64,000 nucleotides of DNA from positions 62,001-126,000 of the forward strand of contig JBJEQP010000041.1 of assembly GCA_051881815.1 (NCBI GenBank), read 5' to 3'. The DNA is from UMGS363 sp051881815 (GTDB taxonomy: Bacteria; Bacillota; Clostridia; Oscillospirales; Ruminococcaceae). This document shows positions 1 to 7,599 of the stretch, one piece after another. The notes beneath the pieces were generated by a model that worked only from the letters and a program-made list of their open reading frames with translations, was not told the origin of the DNA and made no database searches. The position numbers were made by a program, and so were the translations under genes. Within the stretch, counting starts at the first letter, position 1. Every line of letters begins with the position of its first letter.

Positions 1-213
1 ATTACCGTTGAGCTTTCCGAAAGCGGCGTTATCGAAAACGTTAGCTTCACAGGCGGCTGCAACGGCAACACACAGGGCGTTGCTGCTCTTGTAAGGGGAA
101 TGAAAGCGGAAGAAGCTATCTCCCGAATGAAGGGTATCGACTGCAACGGCAGAGGAACATCCTGCCCCGATCAGCTTGCTGTGGCTCTGACCGAAGCTCT
201 TGAAGAGCTTTAA
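1..213 (+). CDS. TSCPD-domain protein, 5' end cut by window edge
   Basis: The open frame enters from before base 1, so the N-terminus is missing. The visible 70 residues end in a Thr-Ser-Cys-Pro-Asp motif about 15 residues from the C-terminus and carry an earlier Gly-Gly-Cys-Asn-Gly. Both are hallmarks of the small TSCPD (TIGR03905-type) family of roughly 80-90 residues, also found as a domain at the end of some ribonucleotide reductases. The cysteines suggest metal binding, but the function of stand-alone members is not established. The next gene starts 22 bases downstream on the same strand, so the two are probably co-transcribed. Confidence 0.8.
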   Translation: MTVELSESGVIENVSFTGGCNGNTQGVAALVRGMKAEEAISRMKGIDCNGRGTSCPDQLAVALTEALEEL

Positions 214-235
214 AAAATTGAAAGAGCTTATAAAT

Positions 236-994
236 ATGGGCGGCATAGGCTGGAAAGCGCTTTTTGTGATATCGGTGCTTGTCTTTCTGTTCGGACTTTC
301 GCCGCTGTTCAATCCGAATGTTCATCTCAATTTCGGGAACTTTGTTATAATGGCTGTCGGTGCTGTGCTTGTGCTGTTCTCCGTTTTCCACGGGAAGATC
401 TTTTCACTTATAAGGACAAGCAAAGCGGCAAGGATAGTTTTCTGCGTTATCATTGCAGCGGCAATAGTCTTTATCATAATTTCGGCCGTTGTATCTGCGC
501 TTATGATAAAAGCGGCGAACGATAAGCCCAAGAACCCGTCGGCAATAATCGTTCTCGGCTGCAGAGTGAACGGAGAAAACCCGAGTGCGATGCTGATGCA
601 AAGGATAAGCGCAGCCTGCCGATATCTTGAAGAGTACCCCGAAGCGGTCGTTATCGCGTCGGGCGGAAAGGGCGGAGATGAGCTTATCTCCGAGGCGGAA
701 TGTATTCGAAGACAGCTTGATAAGCGTGGGATATCACCCGAAAGGATAATTCTTGAGGAAAAGTCCGCGAGCACAAGGGAAAATATGATCTTTTCAAAAG
801 CATTGCTTGAAGAAAAGGGGATAACGGGCGAGATCGCAATAGTTACAAACGAATATCATCTGCTCCGTGCAAAAACGATAGCCAAAAAGCAGGGACTGGT
901 CGTAAAATGCTGTGCCGCAAGGACGGTGCCGATATATCTTCCACCGTACTGGGTAAGGGAGATATTCGGGAATGTTTACGAATTTCTCTTTTAG
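236..994 (+). CDS. YdcF/ElyC/SanA-type (DUF218) membrane protein
   Basis: A 252-residue protein. The N-terminal 85 residues hold three hydrophobic segments. The rest is a DUF218 domain beginning at Ile-Ile-Val-Leu-Gly-Cys-Arg, with the expected Ala-Ser-Gly-Gly-Lys-Gly turn, a Ser-Thr-Arg-Glu-Asn motif and an Asn-Glu-Tyr-His-Leu-Leu-Arg-Ala segment near the end. Family members act in envelope or cell-wall homeostasis in other bacteria, but their chemistry is unsettled. I prefer the ATG at 236 because it precedes the first membrane helix; in-frame TTG codons at 200 and 218 are possible starts. It probably shares a transcript with the TSCPD gene. Confidence 0.8.
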   Translation: MGGIGWKALFVISVLVFLFGLSPLFNPNVHLNFGNFVIMAVGAVLVLFSVFHGKIFSLIRTSKAARIVFCVIIAAAIVFIIISAVVSALMIKAANDKPKNPSAIIVLGCRVNGENPSAMLMQRISAACRYLEEYPEAVVIASGGKGGDELISEAECIRRQLDKRGISPERIILEEKSASTRENMIFSKALLEEKGITGEIAIVTNEYHLLRAKTIAKKQGLVVKCCAARTVPIYLPPYWVREIFGNVYEFLF

Positions 995-1048
995 GAAAAC
1001 GCTTTGTTTGACACAATTTCGTCCGACTTTCACCTATTTCGGTATATT

Positions 1049-1079
1049 TTGACATAGTTTATGGTTATAATAGTATAAT
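1049..1079 (+). promoter_or_regulatory. Putative promoter of the lipid kinase gene
   Basis: TTGACA (1049-1054) is followed after 19 bases by TATAAT (1074-1079). A second TATAAT at 1066-1071 is too close to pair with the same -35. The spacer is longer than ideal, so the exact start is uncertain. Confidence 0.5.
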
Positions 1080-1091
1080 AGAAAAACAAAT

Positions 1092-1116
1092 TGCCGCATT
1101 TTTAAAAAGTGCGGCA
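1092..1116 (+). other. Stem-loop in the leader of the lipid kinase mRNA
   Basis: TGCCGCATTTTT pairs with AAAAAGTGCGGCA. There is no U-run after it, so it is more likely a stable 5' leader hairpin than a terminator of the upstream gene, though weak termination is possible. Confidence 0.45.
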
Positions 1117-1155
1117 TTGCTATAATTGACATCTTTGTTCCGAAAGGAGATCTCT

Positions 1156-2154
1156 ATGAAAAAATTGCTTTTTGTTTTCAATCCTCACGCAGGAAAGGGA
1201 CAGATAAGATTCCACCTGCTTCAGATACTTGACGCTCTCACAAAGGGAGGCTATGAAGTCACCGCACATCCCACACAGGCAAAGCTCGATGCGGTCAATG
1301 TTATCACCGAAACGGGCAGGGACTATGATGTTATCGTTGTCAGCGGCGGTGACGGCACTATGAACGAAGCAATAAAGGGCTTGATGAATATAGGGGAGAA
1401 GATACCGCTCGGATATATCCCTGCAGGAACGATGAATGATTTTGCTTCAAGCCTTGGCATACCGCATAATATGACCCGTGCGGCTGAAAAGATCGTCGCA
1501 GGAGAAACAGCCGAGGTCGATATCGGTTCATTCAACGATGAGTTCTTCACCTATGTTGCAGGCTTCGGTGCTTTTACCGATGTGAGCTACGGCACTTCGC
1601 AGCAGATGAAGAACGTTTTCGGAAGCCTTGCATATATCGCAGAGGGACTCCGCATAAAGCGCCTTAACAGCATGAAGCCTTATAACGTGAAGATAGAATA
1701 TGACGGAAATGTCATCGAGGACGAGTTTATCTACGGCATGATATGCAACTCAATGTCGGTCGGCGGCTTCAAGGGTCTCGGCGGCAGGGATGTTCTAATG
1801 AATGACGGCATTATGGAAGGGCTTTTCATAAAGAACCCGAAGAATCTTATCGATCTTCAGCAGATAATCAACGCTCTGCTTGCACGAAATCTTGAATCGG
1901 AGTATTTCTACTATTTCAAGACGGAAAAAGCGGTCGTAAGCTCGGACGAGGAGATACCGTGGACATTGGACGGAGAGTTCGGCGGAAATGTTTCAAGAGC
2001 ACAGATAAGCGCCAAAAACAAGGCGATATGCCTTTTCACCTCTCCTACGCTCAAAATTCTCGGAGGAACTGCCGATGTTGTGCCTGAACCCGCAGGCGAT
2101 GAATCCGATCCGTCCTATTATTATTCCGAGGAGAATGACGGACCGACAGAATGA
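1156..2154 (+). CDS. Diacylglycerol kinase-family lipid kinase (YegS/BmrU-like)
   Basis: The 332-residue product begins with the family's Asn-Pro-His-Ala-Gly-Lys-Gly loop and has the nucleotide-binding motif Ser-Gly-Gly-Asp-Gly-Thr-Met-Asn-Glu around residue 65 and Pro-Ala-Gly-Thr-Met-Asn-Asp-Phe-Ala-Ser about 30 residues later. The C-terminal half is the usual beta-rich lipid-binding lobe with Asp-Gly-Ile-Met-Glu and Trp-Thr-Leu-Asp-Gly-Glu motifs. It should phosphorylate diacylglycerol or a related lipid at the membrane for phospholipid or lipoteichoic-acid turnover. The ATG at 1156 is chosen because AAAGGAGA lies just ahead. The last 25 residues are acidic and not part of the fold. A terminator follows. 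Confidence 0.88.
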   Translation: MKKLLFVFNPHAGKGQIRFHLLQILDALTKGGYEVTAHPTQAKLDAVNVITETGRDYDVIVVSGGDGTMNEAIKGLMNIGEKIPLGYIPAGTMNDFASSLGIPHNMTRAAEKIVAGETAEVDIGSFNDEFFTYVAGFGAFTDVSYGTSQQMKNVFGSLAYIAEGLRIKRLNSMKPYNVKIEYDGNVIEDEFIYGMICNSMSVGGFKGLGGRDVLMNDGIMEGLFIKNPKNLIDLQQIINALLARNLESEYFYYFKTEKAVVSSDEEIPWTLDGEFGGNVSRAQISAKNKAICLFTSPTLKILGGTADVVPEPAGDESDPSYYYSEENDGPTE

Positions 2155-2167
2155 TACTTTGCTTATT

Positions 2168-2206
2168 AGGACTGTTGCCATTGGTGCAGCAGTCCTTTTC
2201 TTTTTA
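2168..2206 (+). terminator. Terminator after the lipid kinase gene
   Basis: AGGACTG (2168-2174) pairs with CAGTCCT (2190-2196), extended by partial pairing inside, and is followed by TTTTCTTTTT. Confidence 0.75.
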
Positions 2207-2371
2207 TAATACTAATAACCATTTAACCTATGGATAAAATACGGCAGCTATAATACGCCCACTCTGCGTCAAACTCCTTTGACAGGCGACAGCCTGCCTG
2301 CAGTCGTTTTCCTTGATTGGACGTATTCTATCTGCCGTCTTTATCCATAGAACAAATGGTTATTAGTATAA
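2207..2371. repeat. TACTAAT palindromic element, copy A
   Basis: The element starts TAATACTAATAACCATTT and ends AAATGGTTATTAGTATAA, its near-exact reverse complement. Further inside, CCTATGGATAAA pairs with TTTATCCATAG. The centre holds CTGCGTCAAACTCC and GACAGGCGACAGCCTGCCTG, shared almost unchanged with the copy at 12416. No open reading frame is plausible inside it. The structure fits a non-autonomous mobile element (MITE) or a repeated structured RNA. Confidence 0.75.
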
Positions 2372-2496
2372 ATTTGGAATTCGGCAGAATTTTGTCGAAT
2401 AAACAGAAAAAATTAAAAAGTCGGAAAAACGATATCTATTTTTTTATAAAAATATCACAAAAATTCAATATTATGAGATAATTTGTTCAAAAACTG

Positions 2497-2525
2497 TTGT
2501 CATTTGACGATAAATGTGGTAAAAT
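2497..2525 (+). promoter_or_regulatory. Putative promoter of the kinase-like/DegV operon
   Basis: TTGTCA, 17-base spacer, TAAAAT. This would give a leader of about 134 bases before the start at 2666. I see no recognised riboswitch in that leader. Confidence 0.55.
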
Positions 2526-2665
2526 AATAGCATAAAACGTGTACAAAGTAAATGCTGATTTTGCTGCGGCAAATACATTTTACGGCAAAACGAATGCTGT
2601 ACTTTGCCACAGCAATTATCAGCAAATCCTTAACTCTTTCGGAAGTTCCAAAGGGGTGGTAATAA

Positions 2666-4141
2666 ATGAAATATGGCAGCATACTTACAAAAAAGAAAAA
2701 CTGCAATATACGCTCAAACTGCGGCAGCATACGTTCCGCAGTAAGAAGCCTTCTTGCGATGATAAACGATATCCTTGATCCTTCCGAGATCGAATCGGGA
2801 AAGCCGGAGCTTGTCCGTGAAGAATTCAATATTGCTCCGACCATCAGCGAAGCTGTAAGCATGGCAGAGGCAAAGAGGGGCAGTAAGAAAATTGATTTTT
2901 TTGTAAATGCCGACCCCAATATACCGAGGGGCTTGCTCGGCGATGAAGCAGGAATAAGGCAGGTCATAGTCAGCCTTATGACTAATGCCGTAAAATACAC
3001 GGAAAAGGGCAGCATTACTCTCACCGTTTCACAGACAAGGCAGGAATACGGAATAAACCTTTTTGTTTCGGTCGCTGATACCGGTACAGGTATAACTCCG
3101 GAGAACCTCGACAAGATCTATACAAGCTTCTACCGTGCCGATACAAAGAAAAACCGCTCTGTTGAGGGAACGGGACTTGCGCTCTCAAAGAAGCTTGTTG
3201 ACAGTATGGGAGGCTTTTTCAGCGTGAAGAGCGGATACGGCGTCGGCTCGGAGTTCCGTTTTGTTATTCCGCTTGAAGTATCCGACAAAGAGCCGTTCGC
3301 TGCTGTTAAAGAGCCGCATAAGATCCACGCAGCTGCTTTCTTTGACATTTGTGACAGAAATAAAATGTCGGACAGCCTTAAAAAGATGGCGGAAATGCTC
3401 CATGTTGACATTACTGCCTGCTATGACGCCGAAGCTCTACAAAGGCTTACGGGCAGCCGAAGGATAACGCATATCCTTGTCAGCAAGGAAAAATACATTG
3501 ACAACACAAAGCTTATGACAGAGCTTGCAGAAATGTCCGATGTATATGTTATACAGGAAAAATCGGACGCTGTAATTCTTCCGAAGAATATCCGCTGCAT
3601 ATACAAACCGTTCTGTTCTATCGCTGCGGCTGCGGTGTTCAATAACGAGAGTATCGCTCCCGGCCGAGGAGAGCGTGATCATATACAGATACGGTTTTCT
3701 GCGCCCGAAGCAAGGGTTCTTATAGTTGATGATAACAAGCTCAATCTTGAGATCGCAGCAGGACTTATGGAGCCTTATCAGATGCAGATATCAACAGCAG
3801 AAAGCGGCGAAAAGGCGATCGAGATGCTCCGTTCGGAGGAATTCGATATCGTGTTTATGGATCAGATGATGCCCGATATGGACGGCGTTGAGGCGACAAA
3901 GCTCATACGAAGCATGGGAGGAGATTACTTTGAGGAGCTGCCGATCGTTGCGCTCACGGCGAATGTTTTCAACGGTGCGCGTGAGATGTTCCTTAAAGAG
4001 AGATTTACCGATTTTCTTGCCAAGCCTATCGATATTGAAACGCTGGACAGGATACTGCGAAGCTGTCTGCCGAGGGAATATATTCACAGCAAGGTCAGAA
4101 TGAGCAATAAACCCGAGTCTAAAATGGAGGTCATGGCATGA
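2666..4141 (+). CDS. Truncated hybrid histidine kinase-like protein (HATPase-REC, no phosphoacceptor His)
   Basis: A 491-residue protein closely similar to the C-terminal parts of the 919-residue hybrid kinase encoded at 15874-18633. The similarity begins only at the second helix of the dimerisation domain (Ser-Leu-Leu-Ala-Met-Ile-Asn-Asp-Ile-Leu), so the membrane region and the Ser-His-Glu-Ile-Arg-Thr-Pro box are absent. The ATPase domain keeps an N-box Thr-Asn-Ala-Val-Lys-Tyr-Thr and Asp-Thr-Gly-Thr-Gly-Ile, but the G2 box reads Gly-Thr-Gly-Leu-Ala-Leu, two residues shorter than the paralogue. The receiver (about residues 350-470) keeps Asp-Asp, Met-Asp-Gln-Met-Met-Pro-Asp, Leu-Thr-Ala and Ala-Lys-Pro. 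There is no HPt domain. AAGGGGTGG precedes the ATG. It cannot autophosphorylate conventionally and is best read as a pseudokinase or decayed copy. Its stop overlaps the DegV start. Confidence 0.8.
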   Translation: MKYGSILTKKKNCNIRSNCGSIRSAVRSLLAMINDILDPSEIESGKPELVREEFNIAPTISEAVSMAEAKRGSKKIDFFVNADPNIPRGLLGDEAGIRQVIVSLMTNAVKYTEKGSITLTVSQTRQEYGINLFVSVADTGTGITPENLDKIYTSFYRADTKKNRSVEGTGLALSKKLVDSMGGFFSVKSGYGVGSEFRFVIPLEVSDKEPFAAVKEPHKIHAAAFFDICDRNKMSDSLKKMAEMLHVDITACYDAEALQRLTGSRRITHILVSKEKYIDNTKLMTELAEMSDVYVIQEKSDAVILPKNIRCIYKPFCSIAAAAVFNNESIAPGRGERDHIQIRFSAPEARVLIVDDNKLNLEIAAGLMEPYQMQISTAESGEKAIEMLRSEEFDIVFMDQMMPDMDGVEATKLIRSMGGDYFEELPIVALTANVFNGAREMFLKERFTDFLAKPIDIETLDRILRSCLPREYIHSKVRMSNKPESKMEVMA

Positions 4142-5001
4142 AAAAAATAGGTATTACTGCAGACTGCACCTGCGATCTTCCCAATAATTATTTTGAAGCT
4201 CATGACATCGGAGTGATATATTTTTACATAACGACCGATACGGGCAGATTTCGTGACGGATACGAGATAGATTCCCGGAATATCATCGGATATCTTGAAA
4301 AGGGTGGAAAAAAAGCTGCTGCACAAGCTCCGCAGCCTATGGAATACGAGCTTTTCTTTGAGAAGCAGCTTGAAAAATACGATGAGATCGTACATATTTC
4401 GCTCAGTGACAGATTAAGTCTTTCCTGCAGGAATGCACGAGAAGCTCTCCAATTCATGGGTAAGGACGGTAAACGTGTTACGGTGATCGATTCGGGACTT
4501 TTTTCTTCGGGAATGGCTTTTATGATAATGAAAGCTGTTGAAATGCGGGATCGCGGCTGCACAATGCAGGAGATAGCCGAGGAAAGCTATAATATCAGAG
4601 ATCGTATCTCCGCAAGCTTCGTTGCAAGGAATGCGGATCATCTCTGCCGCAGCGGTCTGACGGGCAGAGCGGTAAAAACCGCTTGCTCAATAATGATGAT
4701 GCACCCTGTACTGTCGATGAAAAAAGGCAGGGTAAAGCTCAAAAGCTTTCGGATAGGCGATTATGACAGCTCGGTCAGCAGCTATATCCGAAGCGAGCTT
4801 CGCAATGCCGATAAGATCGACCGTAGGAGAGTTTTCATAACCCATGCAGGCTGTGACGGTGAAATGCTTGAAGCTGTAAAAAAAGAGGTGATGAGCCTTT
4901 GCAGCTTTGATGAGGTCATCGTTACGAGTGCAACGGCTGCGATATCAAGTACCTGCGGAGCGGGTTCGATCGGAGTTCTGTTCCTTCGCAAATATGCATA
5001 A
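4138..5001 (+). CDS. DegV-family lipid-binding protein (divergent, Cys-containing), paralogue 1
   Basis: A 287-residue cytosolic protein with the two-lobed DegV layout: an N-terminal Thr-Ala-Asp-Cys-Thr-Cys-Asp-Leu-Pro motif, Val-Ile-Asp-Ser-Gly in the middle, Pro-Val-Leu-Ser-Met-Lys-Lys-Gly, Thr-His-Ala-Gly-Cys, and a final Ser-Thr-Cys-Gly-Ala-Gly. DegV proteins bind fatty acids; FakB members present them to FakA kinase. Here the usual Thr-Ser-Gln-Pro and Ser-Gly-Thr-Tyr segments are replaced by Ala-Gln-Ala-Pro-Gln-Pro and Leu-Ser-Cys-Arg-Asn, so ligand and partner may differ. The ATG overlaps the kinase-like gene's stop (ATGA), implying translational coupling. A clear paralogue at 14987-15853 is also beside a hybrid kinase. 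Confidence 0.85.
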   Translation: MKKIGITADCTCDLPNNYFEAHDIGVIYFYITTDTGRFRDGYEIDSRNIIGYLEKGGKKAAAQAPQPMEYELFFEKQLEKYDEIVHISLSDRLSLSCRNAREALQFMGKDGKRVTVIDSGLFSSGMAFMIMKAVEMRDRGCTMQEIAEESYNIRDRISASFVARNADHLCRSGLTGRAVKTACSIMMMHPVLSMKKGRVKLKSFRIGDYDSSVSSYIRSELRNADKIDRRRVFITHAGCDGEMLEAVKKEVMSLCSFDEVIVTSATAAISSTCGAGSIGVLFLRKYA

Positions 5002-5008
5002 ACAAAAA

Positions 5009-5052
5009 CATCACCTGTTTCACGACCAAATGAAACAGGTGATGTATTTTTA
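5009..5052. terminator. Bidirectional terminator between degV and hsp20
   Basis: A perfect 14-bp stem (5009-5022 with 5031-5044) with an 8-base loop is followed by TATTTTTAT. It lies between convergent genes and slightly overlaps the hsp20 3' end. Confidence 0.8.
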
Positions 5053-5472
5053 TCTTATTTCAAGTCTTCTTGTAACGGGTGTTTCGGGTGACTTTTTCGG
5101 AAGGTCAAGGATAAGCACGCCGTTTTTGTACTCTGCGTCTATTCTGTCGGTATCGACAGCGCTGACATCAAAGCTTCTCTGATATGAACCGTATGAACGT
5201 TCGCGGCGGATATACTTTCCGTCATTGTCCTTTTCTTCGTTTACGGTGCTGTGTTCGGCGGTGATAACGAGATTGTCGCCGTCAAGGTCAAGCTTTATAT
5301 CGTTCTTCTCAAAGCCCGGAAGCTCAGCTTCGAGAACGAACTTGTCGCCCTCGTCCTTTATATCCGTCCTGCAGCTTGAAAGTGCTGTTCCGCCGAAGAA
5401 GTTGTCCTCAAAATCGTGGAAAGCGTTAAAAAGGTCGTAAGTTTTCTTTTCAAAAGGTGTAATACCATACAT
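5050..5472 (-). CDS. Hsp20/alpha-crystallin small heat-shock protein
   Basis: A 140-residue protein with a short N-terminal arm (Asp-Leu-Phe-Asn-Ala-Phe), an alpha-crystallin domain beginning near residue 36 (Asp-Ile-Lys-Asp-Glu-Gly-Asp-Lys-Phe), Glu-Leu-Pro-Gly-Phe, the Tyr-Lys-Asn-Gly-Val-Leu near the end (family consensus A-x-x-x-n-GVL) and an Ile-x-Ile/Leu-type tail (Leu-Glu-Ile). It is an ATP-independent holdase that keeps denaturing proteins soluble. AAGGAGG sits 7 bases before the ATG. A CIRCE-like operator about 190 bases upstream points to HrcA control. It is divergent from the pst operon. Confidence 0.9.
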   Translation of the reverse strand: MYGITPFEKKTYDLFNAFHDFEDNFFGGTALSSCRTDIKDEGDKFVLEAELPGFEKNDIKLDLDGDNLVITAEHSTVNEEKDNDGKYIRRERSYGSYQRSFDVSAVDTDRIDAEYKNGVLILDLPKKSPETPVTRRLEIR

Positions 5473-5621
5473 AAAGATTCCTCCTTGGAAATAAATGTGT
5501 TTGATTTTTGATGTTTGGATAAAGGGTTATTCGGAGTTGTTTCTCCGCGTTACGTTATTTCTTTTCCATTGGTATCATTTCCTTTCTTTCATTGTCTATA
5601 TGATACCCCCCTTATGTGTTA

Positions 5622-5650
5622 AAAATATGATAAGTATGTTAATAGTGCAA
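5622..5650 (-). promoter_or_regulatory. Putative hsp20 promoter
   Basis: On the minus strand TTGCAC (5645-5650) and TATTTT (5622-5627) are 17 bases apart, directly downstream of the CIRCE-like palindrome. This predicts an mRNA leader of about 145 bases. Confidence 0.5.
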
Positions 5651-5655
5651 GAAAG

Positions 5656-5682
5656 TTAGCAGTCTATGTGCGAGAGTGCTAA
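5656..5682. promoter_or_regulatory. CIRCE-like HrcA operator
   Basis: TTAGCAGTC, nine bases, GAGTGCTAA. The CIRCE consensus is TTAGCACTC-N9-GAGTGCTAA, so there is one mismatch and the spacer is exact. It lies next to the -35 region of the divergent hsp20 promoter. Confidence 0.85.
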
Positions 5683-5735
5683 TTGATATGGAATTCCTTT
5701 GAAAATGCGTGGTTTTATAAGGTGAAAAACGTTAC

Positions 5736-5776
5736 TTTACATAGGCTTAACATACTTTGGCTTTCGGAATTAACAT
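5736..5776 (+). promoter_or_regulatory. Putative PHO box upstream of pstS
   Basis: TTTACAT (5736), TTAACAT (5747) and TTAACAT (5770) occur in direct orientation, the first two exactly 11 bases apart and the third 23 bases on, near two helical turns. This resembles the TTAACA-type direct repeats bound by PhoP/PhoB in Gram-positive bacteria and precedes the phosphate operon that encodes its own PhoB/PhoR-type pair. Confidence 0.6.
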
Positions 5777-5844
5777 TAAAAGAAGTAAAATAAAATCACA
5801 CCAAAAGGGAAAAATGAGAAATTTTGAAAGGTTAGGTAATCACT

Positions 5845-6648
5845 ATGAAAAAAACAGCAATTATCGGAGCAATTTTATCCGCAGCGCTTCTTGTCGGCTG
5901 CGGCAGCACAGAAACATCACACACCGTTTCCACCGACGGCTCTACATCAATGGAAAAGGTAATTGGTATTTTGAGCGAAAGCTACACCGAAAAGCACCAG
6001 AATGTTAAGGTCACATACAATCCTACAGGCTCTTCCGCAGGCATCTCCGCAGTAGGTGAGGGAAGATGCGATATCGGACTTTCAAGCCGTGCGCTCAAGG
6101 ATGATGAAGCCGCTACATACGATTCGGCGATTGTAGCTTATGACGGCATCTCGATCATTGTAAACACGGAAAACAAGATCGACAACCTCTCCGTATCGGA
6201 TATTGCGGATATCTATACAGGAAAGATCAAAAACTGGTCGGAGCTTGGCGGCGAAGATAACCCTATCGTCTGCATCGGCAGAGAAGCAGCATCGGGAACT
6301 CGTGACGGCTTTGAGTCCGTAACAGGCACAAAGGATTCCTGCGTATATGCACAGGAGCTTACCTCAACGGGCGATGTTATCCAGACGGTTTCCTCCAACC
6401 CTAACGCTATCGGCTATGCTTCAACAGCGTCTGTAAAGGACACGGTAAAAACTGTATCGGTTGAAAACGTAATGCCTACAAATGATACTATCCTCGACGG
6501 CAGCTACAAGATCAGCAGAGCATTCTACTTTATCACCGTCAAGGGCAAGAAGCTTTCGGACGATGCACAGAAGTTCTACGATTACTGCATGAGCAGCGAC
6601 GCAGATGAGTTCATTGCTTCCGCAGGTGCAGTTCCTACGATCAAGTAA
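5845..6648 (+). CDS. pstS: Phosphate ABC transporter substrate-binding lipoprotein
   Basis: A 267-residue protein with a lipoprotein signal ending Leu-Val-Gly-Cys (Cys19), so it is anchored on the outer face of the membrane. The mature part has the phosphate-binding signatures Asp-Gly-Ser-Thr-Ser-Met-Glu, Pro-Thr-Gly-Ser-Ser-Ala-Gly-Ile and Glu-Ala-Ala-Ser-Gly-Thr-Arg-Asp-Gly-Phe-Glu. It captures inorganic phosphate and hands it to PstC/PstA. It is first in a tight pstSCAB run (14-base gap to pstC) behind a putative PHO box, so induction by phosphate starvation is expected. Confidence 0.93.
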   Translation: MKKTAIIGAILSAALLVGCGSTETSHTVSTDGSTSMEKVIGILSESYTEKHQNVKVTYNPTGSSAGISAVGEGRCDIGLSSRALKDDEAATYDSAIVAYDGISIIVNTENKIDNLSVSDIADIYTGKIKNWSELGGEDNPIVCIGREAASGTRDGFESVTGTKDSCVYAQELTSTGDVIQTVSSNPNAIGYASTASVKDTVKTVSVENVMPTNDTILDGSYKISRAFYFITVKGKKLSDDAQKFYDYCMSSDADEFIASAGAVPTIK

Positions 6649-6662
6649 GGAAAGGTATCGCA

Positions 6663-7598
6663 ATGGAAAGATCGGTTTTAGTAAAATCCCATGTCGGGGA
6701 GAGTGCATCGGAACGCAGGAAGGACTATATCCTGCGCACCGTTTCAAAGGTATCGGACAAGTTCATGTCGGGATTTTTCACGGTATGCGGCTCCGCTTCA
6801 ATAGCACTTGTAATTGTTATAACGGCATTTCTTGTAAGCTCGGGCGTTCCTGCTATCCGTGAGATCGGACTTAAAGAGTTCCTTCTCGGAAAGGCATGGC
6901 AGCCGACAGCGGAGGAAGCCTCCTACGGGATCCTGCCGTTCATACTCTCATCATTCTATGCAACGGCTGCGGCGATCGTTATAAGCGTTCCTATCGGTAT
7001 CCTCACAGCAGTTTTCATCACACAGTTTGCAGGTCAGAAGCTTGCTTCGTTCCTCTCCTCGGCTGTTGAGATGCTCGCAGGTATCCCCTCGGTAGTATAT
7101 GGTCTTCTCGGAATGATATACATTGTCCCGACAGTAAGAAACACATTCGGACTTCCCGACGGAGCCTGCCTTTTTGCGGCGATCATCGTTCTGGCAGTAA
7201 TGCTCCTTCCGTCCGTTATATCCGTTTCGGCAAGTGCGATAAGGACCGTTCCCCGTGAATACACGGAAGGTTCGCTTGCTCTCGGCGCAGACAAGACGGA
7301 AACAATTTTCAAGGTCATACTCCCTGCTGCAAAGAGCGGTATCTCCGCTGCGGTCGTTCTCGGTATAGGCAGAGCGGTCGGTGAAGCAATGGCTGTAATG
7401 ATGGTTTCGGGCAATGTTCCGAATATGCCGAAGCTTTTCGGAAGCGTGCGCTTCCTTACGACTGCTGTTGCGAGTGAAATGTCCTATTCATCGGGACTTC
7501 ACAGAGATGCGCTTTTCTCGGTAGCACTTGTGCTGTTCGTGTTTATCCTCGGAATAAATCTTGTGCTTGATCTCCTGACCCGTAAAGGAAAGAATTAA
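6663..7598 (+). CDS. pstC: Phosphate ABC transporter permease PstC
   Basis: A 311-residue integral membrane protein with six predicted helices after a hydrophilic N-terminus of about 40 residues. The family segment Gly-Ile-Pro-Ser-Val-Val-Tyr-Gly-Leu-Leu-Gly lies near residue 140, and the EAA loop (Glu-Gly-Ser-Leu-Ala-Leu-Gly-Ala) that contacts the ATPase PstB is near residue 200. With PstA it forms the inner-membrane channel for phosphate. It lies between pstS and pstA with only one base between its stop and the pstA start. Confidence 0.92.
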   Translation: MERSVLVKSHVGESASERRKDYILRTVSKVSDKFMSGFFTVCGSASIALVIVITAFLVSSGVPAIREIGLKEFLLGKAWQPTAEEASYGILPFILSSFYATAAAIVISVPIGILTAVFITQFAGQKLASFLSSAVEMLAGIPSVVYGLLGMIYIVPTVRNTFGLPDGACLFAAIIVLAVMLLPSVISVSASAIRTVPREYTEGSLALGADKTETIFKVILPAAKSGISAAVVLGIGRAVGEAMAVMMVSGNVPNMPKLFGSVRFLTTAVASEMSYSSGLHRDALFSVALVLFVFILGINLVLDLLTRKGKN

Positions 7599-7599
7599 A

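Noticed and set aside
2207..2371. Insertion sequence
   Set aside because: No transposase gene is present in this or the other TACTAAT copies; they can only be non-autonomous elements or structured repeats.
2539..2778. A 79-codon plus-strand frame overlapping the 5' end of the kinase-like gene
   Set aside because: It starts inside the likely leader with GTG and no good ribosome binding site, and shows no similarity to the N-terminus of the paralogous kinase. It is probably chance in the long leader.
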